DNA from: Nocardioides sp.
GTDB lineage: Bacteria > Actinomycetota > Actinomycetes > Propionibacteriales > Nocardioidaceae
DNA length: 64,000 bases
Direction: 5' to 3'
Assembly: GCF_030149505.1 (NCBI RefSeq)
Contig: NZ_JASBRN010000012.1
Coordinates: forward strand, 62,001 to 126,000
Both the position numbers and the translations under genes were made by a program. Positions within the stretch are counted from its first letter, which is position 1. Each line of letters starts with the position of its first letter. Below, piece after piece: positions 33,758 to 41,542 of this stretch. The notes under the pieces are model-generated. The model saw nothing but the letters and a program-made list of their open reading frames with translations, was not told the origin of the DNA and did no database searches.

Positions 33758-34764
33758 TGGCCCACCACCGCGGGTCCCCCGCCCGGCACCACGCCATCGG
33801 GCGCCGCCGCTTCCGTCGTACGGCGCTGGCGACCGCCGTGGGCATCGGTCTGGCCCTGACCGGCTGCTCGGCCGCCGGCGACGGGGGCGGGTCGCGCGCC
33901 GCCGACGGCACGGCCGCGTCCACGCCCCTCTCCACGACCGCCTCCACGACCGCCGGGGCTTGCGTGAGCGAGCAGGACCTCGCGGCCCGCTTCGGTCGGC
34001 TGGAGGCGGAGCGCGATGTCCGCGTCGGCGTCCACCTCCTCGACACCGGGACGGGGGTCGAGCTCTCCCACCGGGGCGGGGAACGGTTCGCGTTCGCCTC
34101 GACGATCAAGGCGCTCGCCGCCGCGGTGGTGCTCGACCGGCTCTCGACCCGGGAGCTGGGGCGCCGGTTGCGGTGGACCGAGGACGAGCTCGTGCCCTAC
34201 TCCCCGGTCACCGAGCAGCACGTCGCCGACGGGCTCACGGTGCGGGAGGTGCTCGACGCGGCGGTCACGGTCAGCGACAACACCGCGGCCAACCTGCTGC
34301 TGGACGTCCTGGGGGGTCCGCAGGTCCTGGACCGGGCGCTGGACGAGGTCGGCGACACCACGACCCTCGTGGTGCGCCGCGAGCCCGAGCTGAACGACTA
34401 CGCCCCGGACGACACGCGGGACACCACGACCCCGCGGGCGCTCGCCGAGAGCCTGGCTGCCTTCGCGATCGGAGGGGAGCTCGCGGCGGCCGACGAACGC
34501 GCGCTGAGGTCGCTGCTGTGGCGCAACACCACGGGCGACGACCTCGTCCGGGCGGTCGTCCCCGACGGCTGGCGCGTCGGCGACAAGACCGGCACCGCGT
34601 CGTACGGCACCCGCAACGACGTCGCCGTCCTCACCCCGCCCGGGCGTGAACCGCTCGTCCTGGCGGTGATGACGCGCCACGCCGACCCGGACGCCGAGCC
34701 CGACGACACCGCCGTCGCGGAGGCGGCGCGGATCGCCCTCGAGGGGCTCTGCCTCGGCGGGTAG
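33757..34764 (+). CDS. Class A beta-lactamase, lipoprotein form
   Basis: 335 residues. After a basic N-terminus comes a hydrophobic segment with lipobox LTGC (Cys37), then a Ser/Thr linker. Catalytic motifs: STIK at 115-118 (nucleophile Ser and Lys), SDN at 173-175, ELN at 211-213 (general base Glu) and KTGT at 277-280. It should hydrolyse beta-lactams at the outer face of the membrane. Its translational coupling to an ABC-2 exporter under a two-component system is unusual. Confidence 0.93.
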   Translation: MAHHRGSPARHHAIGRRRFRRTALATAVGIGLALTGCSAAGDGGGSRAADGTAASTPLSTTASTTAGACVSEQDLAARFGRLEAERDVRVGVHLLDTGTGVELSHRGGERFAFASTIKALAAAVVLDRLSTRELGRRLRWTEDELVPYSPVTEQHVADGLTVREVLDAAVTVSDNTAANLLLDVLGGPQVLDRALDEVGDTTTLVVRREPELNDYAPDDTRDTTTPRALAESLAAFAIGGELAAADERALRSLLWRNTTGDDLVRAVVPDGWRVGDKTGTASYGTRNDVAVLTPPGREPLVLAVMTRHADPDAEPDDTAVAEAARIALEGLCLGG

Positions 34765-34974
34765 CAGCGGTCCGGCCGGTCGGTCCCGGCAGGCCTGCGG
34801 CCAGGGAGGTTCTGCACAGCTGGGGACAGTCCTGTGGACGAACTACACGCGTGTAGTTATCCCCAGTTCTCTCCACACCTGTGCACTCACCGCGGCTGGT
34901 CGCGGCCGCTCACCCGGGGCGGCGCGCGTGAGGTTCAGCGGCGCTCCGGGTGGACCTCACGGTGACGGGGACGG
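34765..34974. other. Intergenic region with DnaA-box-like repeats and an 18-bp palindrome
   Basis: The perfect palindrome AACTACACGCGTGTAGTT (34841-34858) is flanked on each side by DnaA-box-like 9-mers: TGTGGACGA (34833-34841, 8 of 9 to TTGTCCACA on the reverse strand), TTATCCCCA (34857-34865, 8 of 9 to TTATCCACA) and CTCTCCACA (34869-34877, 7 of 9 to TTGTCCACA). The location is between convergent bla and rhomboid genes, about 22 kb from the origin. No gene was found in the stretch. Confidence 0.55.
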
Positions 34975-35880
34975 TCAGGCCGTCGCGAGCCGAGCGAGCA
35001 TCGCCAGCGCGAGCACGAGACCGACGAGCACCAGCCCGCCGACCTGGTACGCCGTGCGGCGCTTGCCTCGGGGGGCGTAGACCAGCAGCGCGGCGACCAC
35101 GAGGCCGCCCGCGAAGCCGCCGAGGTGGCCCTGCCAGGAGATGTTGGGGAAGGCGAAGGTGATGAAGAGGTTCACCGCGAGCAGCACGCCGATCTGGCGC
35201 AGGTCGCCGCCGGTCTTAAGGACACAGATCGTTAAGGCGGCCAAGAGTCCATAGACGGCTCCAGATGCGCCAAGCGTCGGCTGAAATTCGTAGGACAACC
35301 ACAGGATCGCCGCCGACCCCGACAGCAGGCACATGAAATAGAGAGCAAGGAAACGAGCGCGTCCGAAGACTTGCTCCAACTGCGGGCCCAGGATCCAAAT
35401 TGCAAGCATGTTGAACGCGATATGTACGAAACTGATGTGCGCAAAGCCAGAGGTCAGCACTTGCCAGTAAGCACCGTCCGTAAAGCCAGAGATAAAGCCT
35501 CCAGCAGGACAGGATTGCTCGGACTGAGCAAAGTCCGGCAAGCAGTAGCCACGAGCTCTCAACGCGATCAAATCAACGAGCCGACTGCCACCACCGCCGG
35601 TGAGCGCGATCGCGAGCCACACGCCGACGTTGACCGCGATCAGCCCGATGGAGGTCGCGCTGGCGTCGCTGGGCCGCATGCCGCCGTACGTCGTGCGGCC
35701 CGAGCGGGTCTGCTTCGCCCCCTGGGCGACGCAGTCGGGGCACTGGAATCCCACGGCGGCGTCGCGCATGCAGTCGGGGCAGATGGGCCGCTCGCAGCGC
35801 TGGCAGCGGATGTGGGACTCCCGACCGGGGTGCCGGTAGCAGACAGGCACCCCGGTCTCGGGAGTCGGAGGCTGGCTCAC
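34975..35880 (-). CDS. Rhomboid family intramembrane serine protease with B-box zinc finger
   Basis: 301 residues from GTG 35880, coupled to ppiA (GTGA). The N-terminus carries a B-box-like zinc finger (CYRHPGRES, CQRCERPICPDC, CPDC). Then come six or more membrane helices with the rhomboid features HIAFNMLAIWILGPQLEQVFG, catalytic Ser in GASGAVYG, and GHLGGFAGG with the catalytic His. It cleaves membrane proteins within the bilayer. Odd: codons about 97-222 (35215-35590) have far lower GC than both ends (see findings), although the frame and motifs are intact. Confidence 0.93.
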   Translation of the reverse strand: MSQPPTPETGVPVCYRHPGRESHIRCQRCERPICPDCMRDAAVGFQCPDCVAQGAKQTRSGRTTYGGMRPSDASATSIGLIAVNVGVWLAIALTGGGGSRLVDLIALRARGYCLPDFAQSEQSCPAGGFISGFTDGAYWQVLTSGFAHISFVHIAFNMLAIWILGPQLEQVFGRARFLALYFMCLLSGSAAILWLSYEFQPTLGASGAVYGLLAALTICVLKTGGDLRQIGVLLAVNLFITFAFPNISWQGHLGGFAGGLVVAALLVYAPRGKRRTAYQVGGLVLVGLVLALAMLARLATA

Positions 35881-36389
35881 GCCTCCTTGATCTCCACGGA
35901 CTCGAAGACCACGGGCTCGACCGGGCGGTCGCCCGGACCGGTCTTGGTGGCGGCGATCGCGTCGACGACGTCGCGCGAGGCCTGGTCGGCGACCTCGCCG
36001 AAGATCGTGTGCTTGAAGTTCAGCCACGTGGTCGCACCCACGGTGATGAAGAACTGCGAGCCGTTGGTGCCCGGGCCGGCGTTGGCCATGGCGAGCAGGT
36101 AGGGCTTGTCGAAGGTGAGCTCGGGGTGCGGCTCGTCCTTGAAGGTGTAGCCCGGGCCGCCGGTGCCGGTGCCGAGCGGGCAGCCGCCCTGGATCATGAA
36201 GCCCGCGATGACGCGGTGGAAGCCCAGGCCGTCGTAGAACGGGCCGCTGCGGCCGTTGCCGGCGTCGTAGGACTTCTCGCCGGTCGCGAGGCCGATGAAG
36301 TTGGCGACCGTCTCGGGCGCGTGGTTCGGGAAGAGGTTGAGGGTGATGTCGCCTCGGTTGGTCTTGAGGACGGCCTGCGGTTCAGCCAT
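35877..36389 (-). CDS. ppiA: Cyclophilin-type peptidyl-prolyl cis-trans isomerase
   Basis: 170 residues. Cyclophilin core motifs: FYDGLGFHRVIAGFMIQGGCPLGTGTGGPGY and LAMANAGPGTNGSQFFIT, including the Arg, Phe, Gln and His residues of the active site. It has no signal peptide, so it is cytoplasmic. It catalyses proline isomerisation in protein folding. ppiA near gyrA, the tRNAs and the pkn cluster is a conserved actinobacterial location. Upstream, GTACACC-GG-GGTGTAC (36412-36427) is a possible regulator site. Confidence 0.95.
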   Translation of the reverse strand: MAEPQAVLKTNRGDITLNLFPNHAPETVANFIGLATGEKSYDAGNGRSGPFYDGLGFHRVIAGFMIQGGCPLGTGTGGPGYTFKDEPHPELTFDKPYLLAMANAGPGTNGSQFFITVGATTWLNFKHTIFGEVADQASRDVVDAIAATKTGPGDRPVEPVVFESVEIKEA

Positions 36390-36411
36390 GACTGCCTTTC
36401 ACGCGTTCGGG

Positions 36412-36427
36412 GTACACCGGGGTGTAC
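36412..36427. promoter_or_regulatory. Palindrome upstream of ppiA
   Basis: GTACACC and GGTGTAC (7-bp arms, 2-bp centre), 22 bp upstream of the ppiA start. The 233-bp gap between ppiA and the divergent helical-protein gene holds no other convincing signal besides the palindrome and the downstream gene's ribosome binding site (GAGGAGAGGAA). Confidence 0.4.
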
Positions 36428-36622
36428 GACGGGGATCCGTCGTGCGCGACGATCCTCGCACGCGCGACAAGCATCCTTCCGGGGACCCGGGTGGGTCACC
36501 GAGCACCTCCGGCACGCCTGTCCCCACCGGCTTCCAGGGGGGCTCCCACCGGGTGAGCGACCTGGTGGGGTGGGGGAGCGCGTGGTCAGATGGACCGGAA
36601 CGGCACGAACCGAGGAGAGGAA

Positions 36623-37375
36623 GTGACGCGGATGCGTCTGCGCAGGAAGAAGTCCTTCATCGAGCAGGCCGGGGACTACGTGGAGTCGGTGGTCGACACC
36701 GTCCGTCCCCAGGTGGAGGCTGCCCTGACCGAGGCCCGGGAGAAGGCCGGTCCCGCGATCGCCGACGCCCGCACCAAGGCGACCCCCTACCTCCTCGAGG
36801 CCCGTGACAAGGCCGTCGAGCTCGGCAGCGAGGCCCGCGAGAAGGCCGGCCCTGCGCTGGCCGACGCCCGCCGCAAGGCCGCGCCGTACGTCGCCTCCGG
36901 CACCGCCCTCGCCGCCGCGAAGGGCCACGAGCTCGGTGACCGCGCGAGCGTCACCCTCGACGACGCGCGCGCCGCGGTCTCGGAGAAGGTCTCCGGCAAG
37001 GTCGCCGACCTCAAGGGCGAGCAGCCCACGAAGGGCTCCAAGCTGAAGAAGCTGGTGCTCATCGGCGGCCTCGCCGGTGTCGTGGCCCTCGTGGCCCGCA
37101 AGCTCCAGGGCGGCCAGGACTCCTCCGCGTGGCAGTCCTCCTACGTGCCCTCCCCGCCGCCGAAGGCGCCGGCCGCCACCCCGACCTCGGCGGCGGCCAC
37201 CCCGTCGGCCCCGATGGCCGGCTCGGCCACCGCCGCCGGCAGCGAGAGCGACGACACCGGCGGCTCCTCGCCCGACGAGGCGCTGGCCGACAGCGCCGAG
37301 GGTGCGCACGAGGTCACCACCCCGGACGACCCGGCGACCACCGTCGACCTCGACGGCGGGGCGCACAAGAAGTAG
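36623..37375 (+). CDS. Membrane-anchored helical repeat protein, unknown function
   Basis: About 250 residues from GTG 36623 (or ATG 36632). The N-terminal half is a chain of amphipathic helical repeats of the form EAREKAGPAIADARTKATPY, repeated about four times and resembling LEA- or apolipoprotein-like helices that lie on membranes. A helix follows (KLVLIGGLAGVVALVARKL), then a Pro/Ala/Ser/Thr-rich, acidic, disordered C-terminus. YtxH- or DUF5324-like stress proteins are the nearest comparison. The function is unknown. Confidence 0.7.
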   Translation: MTRMRLRRKKSFIEQAGDYVESVVDTVRPQVEAALTEAREKAGPAIADARTKATPYLLEARDKAVELGSEAREKAGPALADARRKAAPYVASGTALAAAKGHELGDRASVTLDDARAAVSEKVSGKVADLKGEQPTKGSKLKKLVLIGGLAGVVALVARKLQGGQDSSAWQSSYVPSPPPKAPAATPTSAAATPSAPMAGSATAAGSESDDTGGSSPDEALADSAEGAHEVTTPDDPATTVDLDGGAHKK

Positions 37376-37418
37376 CAGCCGCCGGCACCAACCACAGCAC
37401 CTCTCGCCGAGCCGGCGG

Positions 37419-37450
37419 GTCCACCCGGACCCGCCGGTTCGTCGCGTCAG
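37419..37450. terminator. Bidirectional hairpin terminator
   Basis: CCGGCGGGTCC-ACCC-GGACCCGCCGG, extended to about 14 bp with a wobble pair, between two convergent genes; it reaches into the stop codon of the acyltransferase gene. Confidence 0.7.
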
Positions 37451-38466
37451 GTACGACGGCGGCGGCGAGGTGGGATGTCCTCGGGCCTGTGCGTCTCGAC
37501 CCAGTCGTCGATCCGGGCCCACCAGTCGAAGAGCCACTCGATCCGGGCGTCGCGGTCGGTGGGGATCTCCGCGCGCGGCACCTGCCACCACTTCATGGTG
37601 ATCCGCTTGTCCATCGGCAGCTCGCGCCACAGGTCGCCGACCGTCATCACGTGGTCGAGCCCGGTGTGGGCGACCAGCACGACGTCGGCGTCCGGTGCCG
37701 CGTCGAGGGCTGCGAGCAGCCCGCCGGGCCGGGGCGCCAGCACGTGCACCATCTCCTCGGCCCGCCGCGCCATCGCGTGCAGCCCGAGCTTGTCCAGCCG
37801 CTCGATCGCACGGCTGCGGCGCGCGTCGGTGAAGTTGCCCCCCTCGGGGAAGATCACGAACGCGTCGTCCTCGTCCAGCCCGGTGGCCAGCGCGGCGATC
37901 TCGGCCTCGAGGTCCGTCCCGCGGTCAGGGGTGATGAACCGCGCGGGGATCCGGTGCAGCAGCGTGTCGATGACCGGGTCCCAGGCCAGCGTCGCCTTGA
38001 GCACGACCCGGGGCTCGCGGCTGTACCACGCCATCAGCGTGTGGATCAGGGTGAAGGAGTCGCCGGGGCCGGCGTGCCGGCAGCAGACCAGGATCGGCAC
38101 GCCGGGGTGCGCGTCGGGCGCCGAGCCCTGGCTCACGACCTCCAGGTGCAGCACCCGACGCGCCTCGGAGAAGAGCAGGGCCATCACGCCCTGCACCAGG
38201 TCGTAGTGGATGCCCTCGAAGTACGGCGTGCGGATCCGCCGCCCGAAGCCGGAGGCCAGCCACAGGCCCAGGAGGACGAGCAGCAGCACCGCCTCCATCG
38301 TCAGGTAGAGCACGACCATCCACAGCAGCCGGGGTGCGCGCCAGCGACCGGGCAGGAAGGGCGAGGCCGCCGCGGCCCCGAGCACCCACAGCGGCAGCGT
38401 GGTCCACACGAGCACGGTGAGGGCCAGCACCAGCGGCACGCTCACCGCCCGCCGCAGCACCCTCAC
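37447..38466 (-). CDS. PlsC-like phospholipid/glycerolipid acyltransferase
   Basis: 339 residues. Two N-terminal membrane helices (VPLVLALTVLVWTTLPLWVLGAAAA and LLWMVVLYLTMEAVLLLVLLGLWL) are followed by an acyltransferase domain with the HX4D motif in CRHAGPGDSF and block III FPEGGNFT. It transfers acyl chains to lysophosphatidate or a similar acceptor. The C-terminus is Trp- and Arg-rich. Context (a patatin-like lipase upstream on the same strand) suggests lipid remodelling. Confidence 0.85.
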   Translation of the reverse strand: MRVLRRAVSVPLVLALTVLVWTTLPLWVLGAAAASPFLPGRWRAPRLLWMVVLYLTMEAVLLLVLLGLWLASGFGRRIRTPYFEGIHYDLVQGVMALLFSEARRVLHLEVVSQGSAPDAHPGVPILVCCRHAGPGDSFTLIHTLMAWYSREPRVVLKATLAWDPVIDTLLHRIPARFITPDRGTDLEAEIAALATGLDEDDAFVIFPEGGNFTDARRSRAIERLDKLGLHAMARRAEEMVHVLAPRPGGLLAALDAAPDADVVLVAHTGLDHVMTVGDLWRELPMDKRITMKWWQVPRAEIPTDRDARIEWLFDWWARIDDWVETHRPEDIPPRRRRRT

Positions 38467-38630
38467 CTGGACCTCACCGCCCCATCACACCACCTGCGGC
38501 ACCGCGCGACCCGCACTCACGCCCGCAGCGGGCTGCTGGTCCGGTCGCACCGGCGCGTCCTGCGGGGAGTCGCGCCCGCCGTGCGAGGCACTGTGCACCG
38601 GGGCGCGGCGCCGGACGTACGGCGCGGACG

Positions 38631-39467
38631 TCACAGCCCCTGGGCCTCGAGGTACGCAGCACCCGCCTCCCGGCTGAGCCGGATCTTCTCGGCCACGGCG
38701 CGGAAGTCGCGCCCCGCGAAGACCGAGTCGTCCCGCCCGGAGGTGCCGCCCGCGGGGAGCACGTGGGCCTCGACGTCCTCGGGCAGCTCGTCGAGCTCCC
38801 GGTGCAGCCGGTGCCGGCGCGCGACCTCGAAGGAGACGCGCGCGACGTCCCAGGGCCGCCGGGGCGGGCGCAGCGGCCGGTCGATCCGGCCCACCTGGAG
38901 CACGAAGATCCGGGTGGCGCCGAGCTGGTGAGCCCGCGCGACGGGGACGGAGTTCACGATGCCGCCGTCGAGGTAGTGCTCCCCGTCGATCCGCTTCGGG
39001 GGCAGCAACCCGGGCACGGCGGCGCTCGCGACCACCGCGTCGACGACGTCCCCGGAGTCGAACCAGTGCTCCGCGGCCCGCTCGATGTTGGCCGCACAGA
39101 CCTGGAGCGGCACCGCGAGGTCGGCGAAGGTCACCTCCCCGAGCTCCTCCCGCAGCCGGGTCGCCAGCGGGCGCGCCGACCACACGTGGGTGCCGGTCAC
39201 GACGGCCCGCCGGACCGCGCGCAGCGGGTTGTCGCCGTACACCTCCTTGGAGGAGGCCGCGACGCCCTGCCACAGGTCGGTGAGCCGGTCCACGACGCCG
39301 GGGTGCGGGTCCTGGGCGACGAAGGCGCCGTTGAGCGCGCCGACGCTGGTGCCGAGGACCAGGTCCGGGGTGATGCCGCGGTCGAGCAGGGCACCGAGCA
39401 TGCCGACCTCGACCGCGCCGAGCGCGCCTCCGCCACCGAGGACGAAGGCGGTGCGGGGCGCGGTCAC
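38631..39467 (-). CDS. Patatin-like phospholipase
   Basis: 278 residues. Oxyanion GGGGALGAVEVG, nucleophile GTSVGALNGA (GxSxG) and the dyad Asp in YLDGGIVNSVP are all in place. It is a cytoplasmic esterase of the RssA/YchK type acting on lipids. It lies between DUF3817/SURF1 and the acyltransferase genes on the same strand, with a 164-bp gap before the latter that holds nothing clear. Confidence 0.93.
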   Translation of the reverse strand: MTAPRTAFVLGGGGALGAVEVGMLGALLDRGITPDLVLGTSVGALNGAFVAQDPHPGVVDRLTDLWQGVAASSKEVYGDNPLRAVRRAVVTGTHVWSARPLATRLREELGEVTFADLAVPLQVCAANIERAAEHWFDSGDVVDAVVASAAVPGLLPPKRIDGEHYLDGGIVNSVPVARAHQLGATRIFVLQVGRIDRPLRPPRRPWDVARVSFEVARRHRLHRELDELPEDVEAHVLPAGGTSGRDDSVFAGRDFRAVAEKIRLSREAGAAYLEAQGL

Positions 39468-39492
39468 GGTCGACGGGGTGAGGACGGGGGCG

Positions 39493-39921
39493 TCAGCCGG
39501 CGGCGGGCGCGGTCGGCCCTGTCGGCCCGGTCGACCCGGCGTCGGCCCAGGCCTCGGCGCGCACGCGACGGGTGGCGCGGTGCTCGGCCCAGAAGCTCAG
39601 CAGCGGCACGGTGCCGCTGACCAGCGTGACGGCGGTGAACGGGATGTCCCAGTCGGCCCGGCGCGAGAGCCAGAAGGCGCTGAACAGGAAGATCATGTAG
39701 AGCCAGCCGTGGGCGACCCCGAGGTACGCGGAGATGTTGGAGCCCAGCTCCCAGCCGGCACCGGTGTCCTTGGCCAGCCAGGGTGCGTCGGAGACGAGGT
39801 AGCCGTAGTGCAGCGGCAGGCCGACCAGGCACAGCACCACCAGCAGGACGCCCACGATGGCGGCCATGGTGCGGTAGGCCCGCAGCGGGGTGCGGAGGTC
39901 GTCGGGGAGCTCGTGCGTCAC
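39493..39921 (-). CDS. DUF3817 membrane protein
   Basis: 142 residues from GTG 39921 (GTGA overlap with SURF1). It has three to four membrane helices; LRAYRTMAAIVGVLLVVLC, AYLGVAHGWLYMIFLFSAFWL and FTAVTLVSGTVPLLSFWAEHRATRRV match the DUF3817 (YdzA-like) pattern, which often accompanies cytochrome oxidase assembly genes. The exact role is unknown. Confidence 0.85.
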   Translation of the reverse strand: MTHELPDDLRTPLRAYRTMAAIVGVLLVVLCLVGLPLHYGYLVSDAPWLAKDTGAGWELGSNISAYLGVAHGWLYMIFLFSAFWLSRRADWDIPFTAVTLVSGTVPLLSFWAEHRATRRVRAEAWADAGSTGPTGPTAPAAG

Positions 39922-40706
39922 GTGCCCGACGGTACCGGGGTGTCCGACGCCGGCTCCTCGGCCGCGTCCTCCTCGTCGCGGCGGCGGGTGACGTCGCGCA
40001 CGTAGCGCCACCACACGAAGGCCGCGAAGGCCGCGAAGACCACCCACTCCAGGGCGTAGAGCAGGTTGCGCAAGCCGGTGCCGCCCGCCGGCGGGGGTAG
40101 CTCCTCGAGGTCGGCGGGCGCCAGGGTGGCGGCCGCCTCGAGCGGGTCGGTGCGCTCCTGGTCGAGCACGGCGTAGGCGCCGTAGAGGTCCTGGTCGACG
40201 TGCTGGATCAGGTCGGCGGTGCGGACCTGCGGGACGACGTCGTCGGTGCGGTCGATGTCGGCCTCGCCGGTGCCGTCGGTGGGCTGCAGCCACGCGGTGA
40301 CCGCTCCAGGGCCGGTCGGCGCGGCCGGGGCTTCCTCGACCGTGGGCGACCAGCCGAGCACGACGGGGAGCGCCGGGTCGGTGGCGGCACCCACGGCCAG
40401 CGGGGTCACCACCCAGAACCCGTCGCGCCCCTCGTGCTCGCGCCCGGAGACGTAGACGGTGCCCTCGGGGAGCCAGCTGCCCTCCACGAGCACCGGCTGG
40501 CCGACGTACTCACCCGGGAACGGGTCGTCGGGACCCATCGCCTCGGCGAGCGGGATCGGCTCGACCTGCGTCAGGTCGACGGCCTCGGCGTCGCGTCGCG
40601 CCTGGTAGGAGTCCCACTGCCACCAGCCCAGCCCGCTCGCCGCGGCCACCATGAGCAGCGCGAGCAGGTGCGCGCCCCAGTATCTGGGGGCGAGGATGGA
40701 GGGCAC
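39918..40706 (-). CDS. SURF1 family cytochrome oxidase biogenesis protein
   Basis: 262 residues from GTG 40706, with TACCCT (40713-40718) 6 nt upstream. It has the SURF1 topology: an N-terminal membrane helix followed by GWWQWDSYQARR, an extracytoplasmic domain (VLVEGSWLPEGTVYVSGREHEGRDGFWVVTPL), and a C-terminal helix in NLLYALEWVVFAAFAAFVWWRYVRDV. SURF1 helps insert haem a into aa3-type oxidases. Confidence 0.93.
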   Translation of the reverse strand: MPSILAPRYWGAHLLALLMVAAASGLGWWQWDSYQARRDAEAVDLTQVEPIPLAEAMGPDDPFPGEYVGQPVLVEGSWLPEGTVYVSGREHEGRDGFWVVTPLAVGAATDPALPVVLGWSPTVEEAPAAPTGPGAVTAWLQPTDGTGEADIDRTDDVVPQVRTADLIQHVDQDLYGAYAVLDQERTDPLEAAATLAPADLEELPPPAGGTGLRNLLYALEWVVFAAFAAFVWWRYVRDVTRRRDEEDAAEEPASDTPVPSGT

Positions 40707-40761
40707 GCCTCCAGGGTACCGGCGCGGCCGAAGCCCGCTCGCAGCGGTGACTCCTGCCAAT

Positions 40762-40803
40762 TGGTCTGACCACTTGACCTCTGCCAGTCGCCCTGACTAC
40801 CGT
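40762..40803 (+). promoter_or_regulatory. FadR-type operator and promoter of the GntR gene
   Basis: TGGTC-T-GACCA (40762-40772) is a perfect palindrome like the TGGTCnGACCA core bound by FadR-subfamily regulators. It abuts TTGACC (40774-40779), followed by an 18-nt spacer and TACCGT (40798-40803), 7 nt from ATG 40811. Autoregulation is likely. Confidence 0.65.
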
Positions 40804-40810
40804 CGATCTC

Positions 40811-41542
40811 ATGCCGCTGACCCCGGTGACCCGCCGCTCGGTGCCCGACGAGGTCTTCGACCAGGTCCTGGCCGAGGTCGTCGACGGCGGCCTCGCGCCC
40901 GGTGAGCAGCTGCCCAGCGAGCGCCGCCTGGCCGAGGTCCTCGGCGTCTCCCGGCCAGCCGTGCGCGAGGCCCTGCAGCGGATGGCCGCCACCCGACTGG
41001 TCGAGGTCCGCCAGGGCGAGGCCACGACCGTCCGCGACTTCAAGAGGTACGCCGGCCTCGACCTGCTCCCCCGCCTGCTGGTCCGTGCGGGGGGTCTGGA
41101 CACCGCCGTGGCCCGCAGCGTGCTGGAGGCGCGGCTGGCCGTGGGCCCGGCCGTCGCGGCGCTCGCCGCCGAGCGGGGTGGCCCCACGCTGGCCGCGATG
41201 CTGGACGAGGTCGTGGACCGGCTCAGTGCCACCGACGACGACGTCGAGCGCCAGGCGCACGCCCTCGAGCTGTGGGACCAGGTCGTGGACGCCGCCGACT
41301 CGATGGTCTTCCGGCTGATGTTCAACAGCCTGCGCGCGGCGTACGAGCCCGCGCTGGAGGCGCTCGCGCCCGTGATGGCCCTCGAGGTCGGCCAGGTCGA
41401 GGCCTACCGGCTGCTCGTCGCCGCGATCGCCAGTGGCGACCCCGAGGTCGCCCGGGCCGCTGCCGACCGGGTCCTGCGACCCGCCACCGACACGATCCTG
41501 GGCGCGCTCGGCGCCCTCGACCCGACAGGAGACGTCCGATGA
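40811..41542 (+). CDS. FadR/GntR family transcriptional regulator
   Basis: 243 residues. The winged helix-turn-helix (LAPGEQLPSERRLAEVLGVSRPAVREALQRM) is of the FadR type. The C-terminal helical FCD-like domain (LEARLAVGPAVAALAAERGG) would bind an acyl-CoA or organic acid. It is coupled to the hydroxylase gene by an ATGA overlap, so the regulator probably controls lipid hydroxylation. Confidence 0.9.
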   Translation: MPLTPVTRRSVPDEVFDQVLAEVVDGGLAPGEQLPSERRLAEVLGVSRPAVREALQRMAATRLVEVRQGEATTVRDFKRYAGLDLLPRLLVRAGGLDTAVARSVLEARLAVGPAVAALAAERGGPTLAAMLDEVVDRLSATDDDVERQAHALELWDQVVDAADSMVFRLMFNSLRAAYEPALEALAPVMALEVGQVEAYRLLVAAIASGDPEVARAAADRVLRPATDTILGALGALDPTGDVR

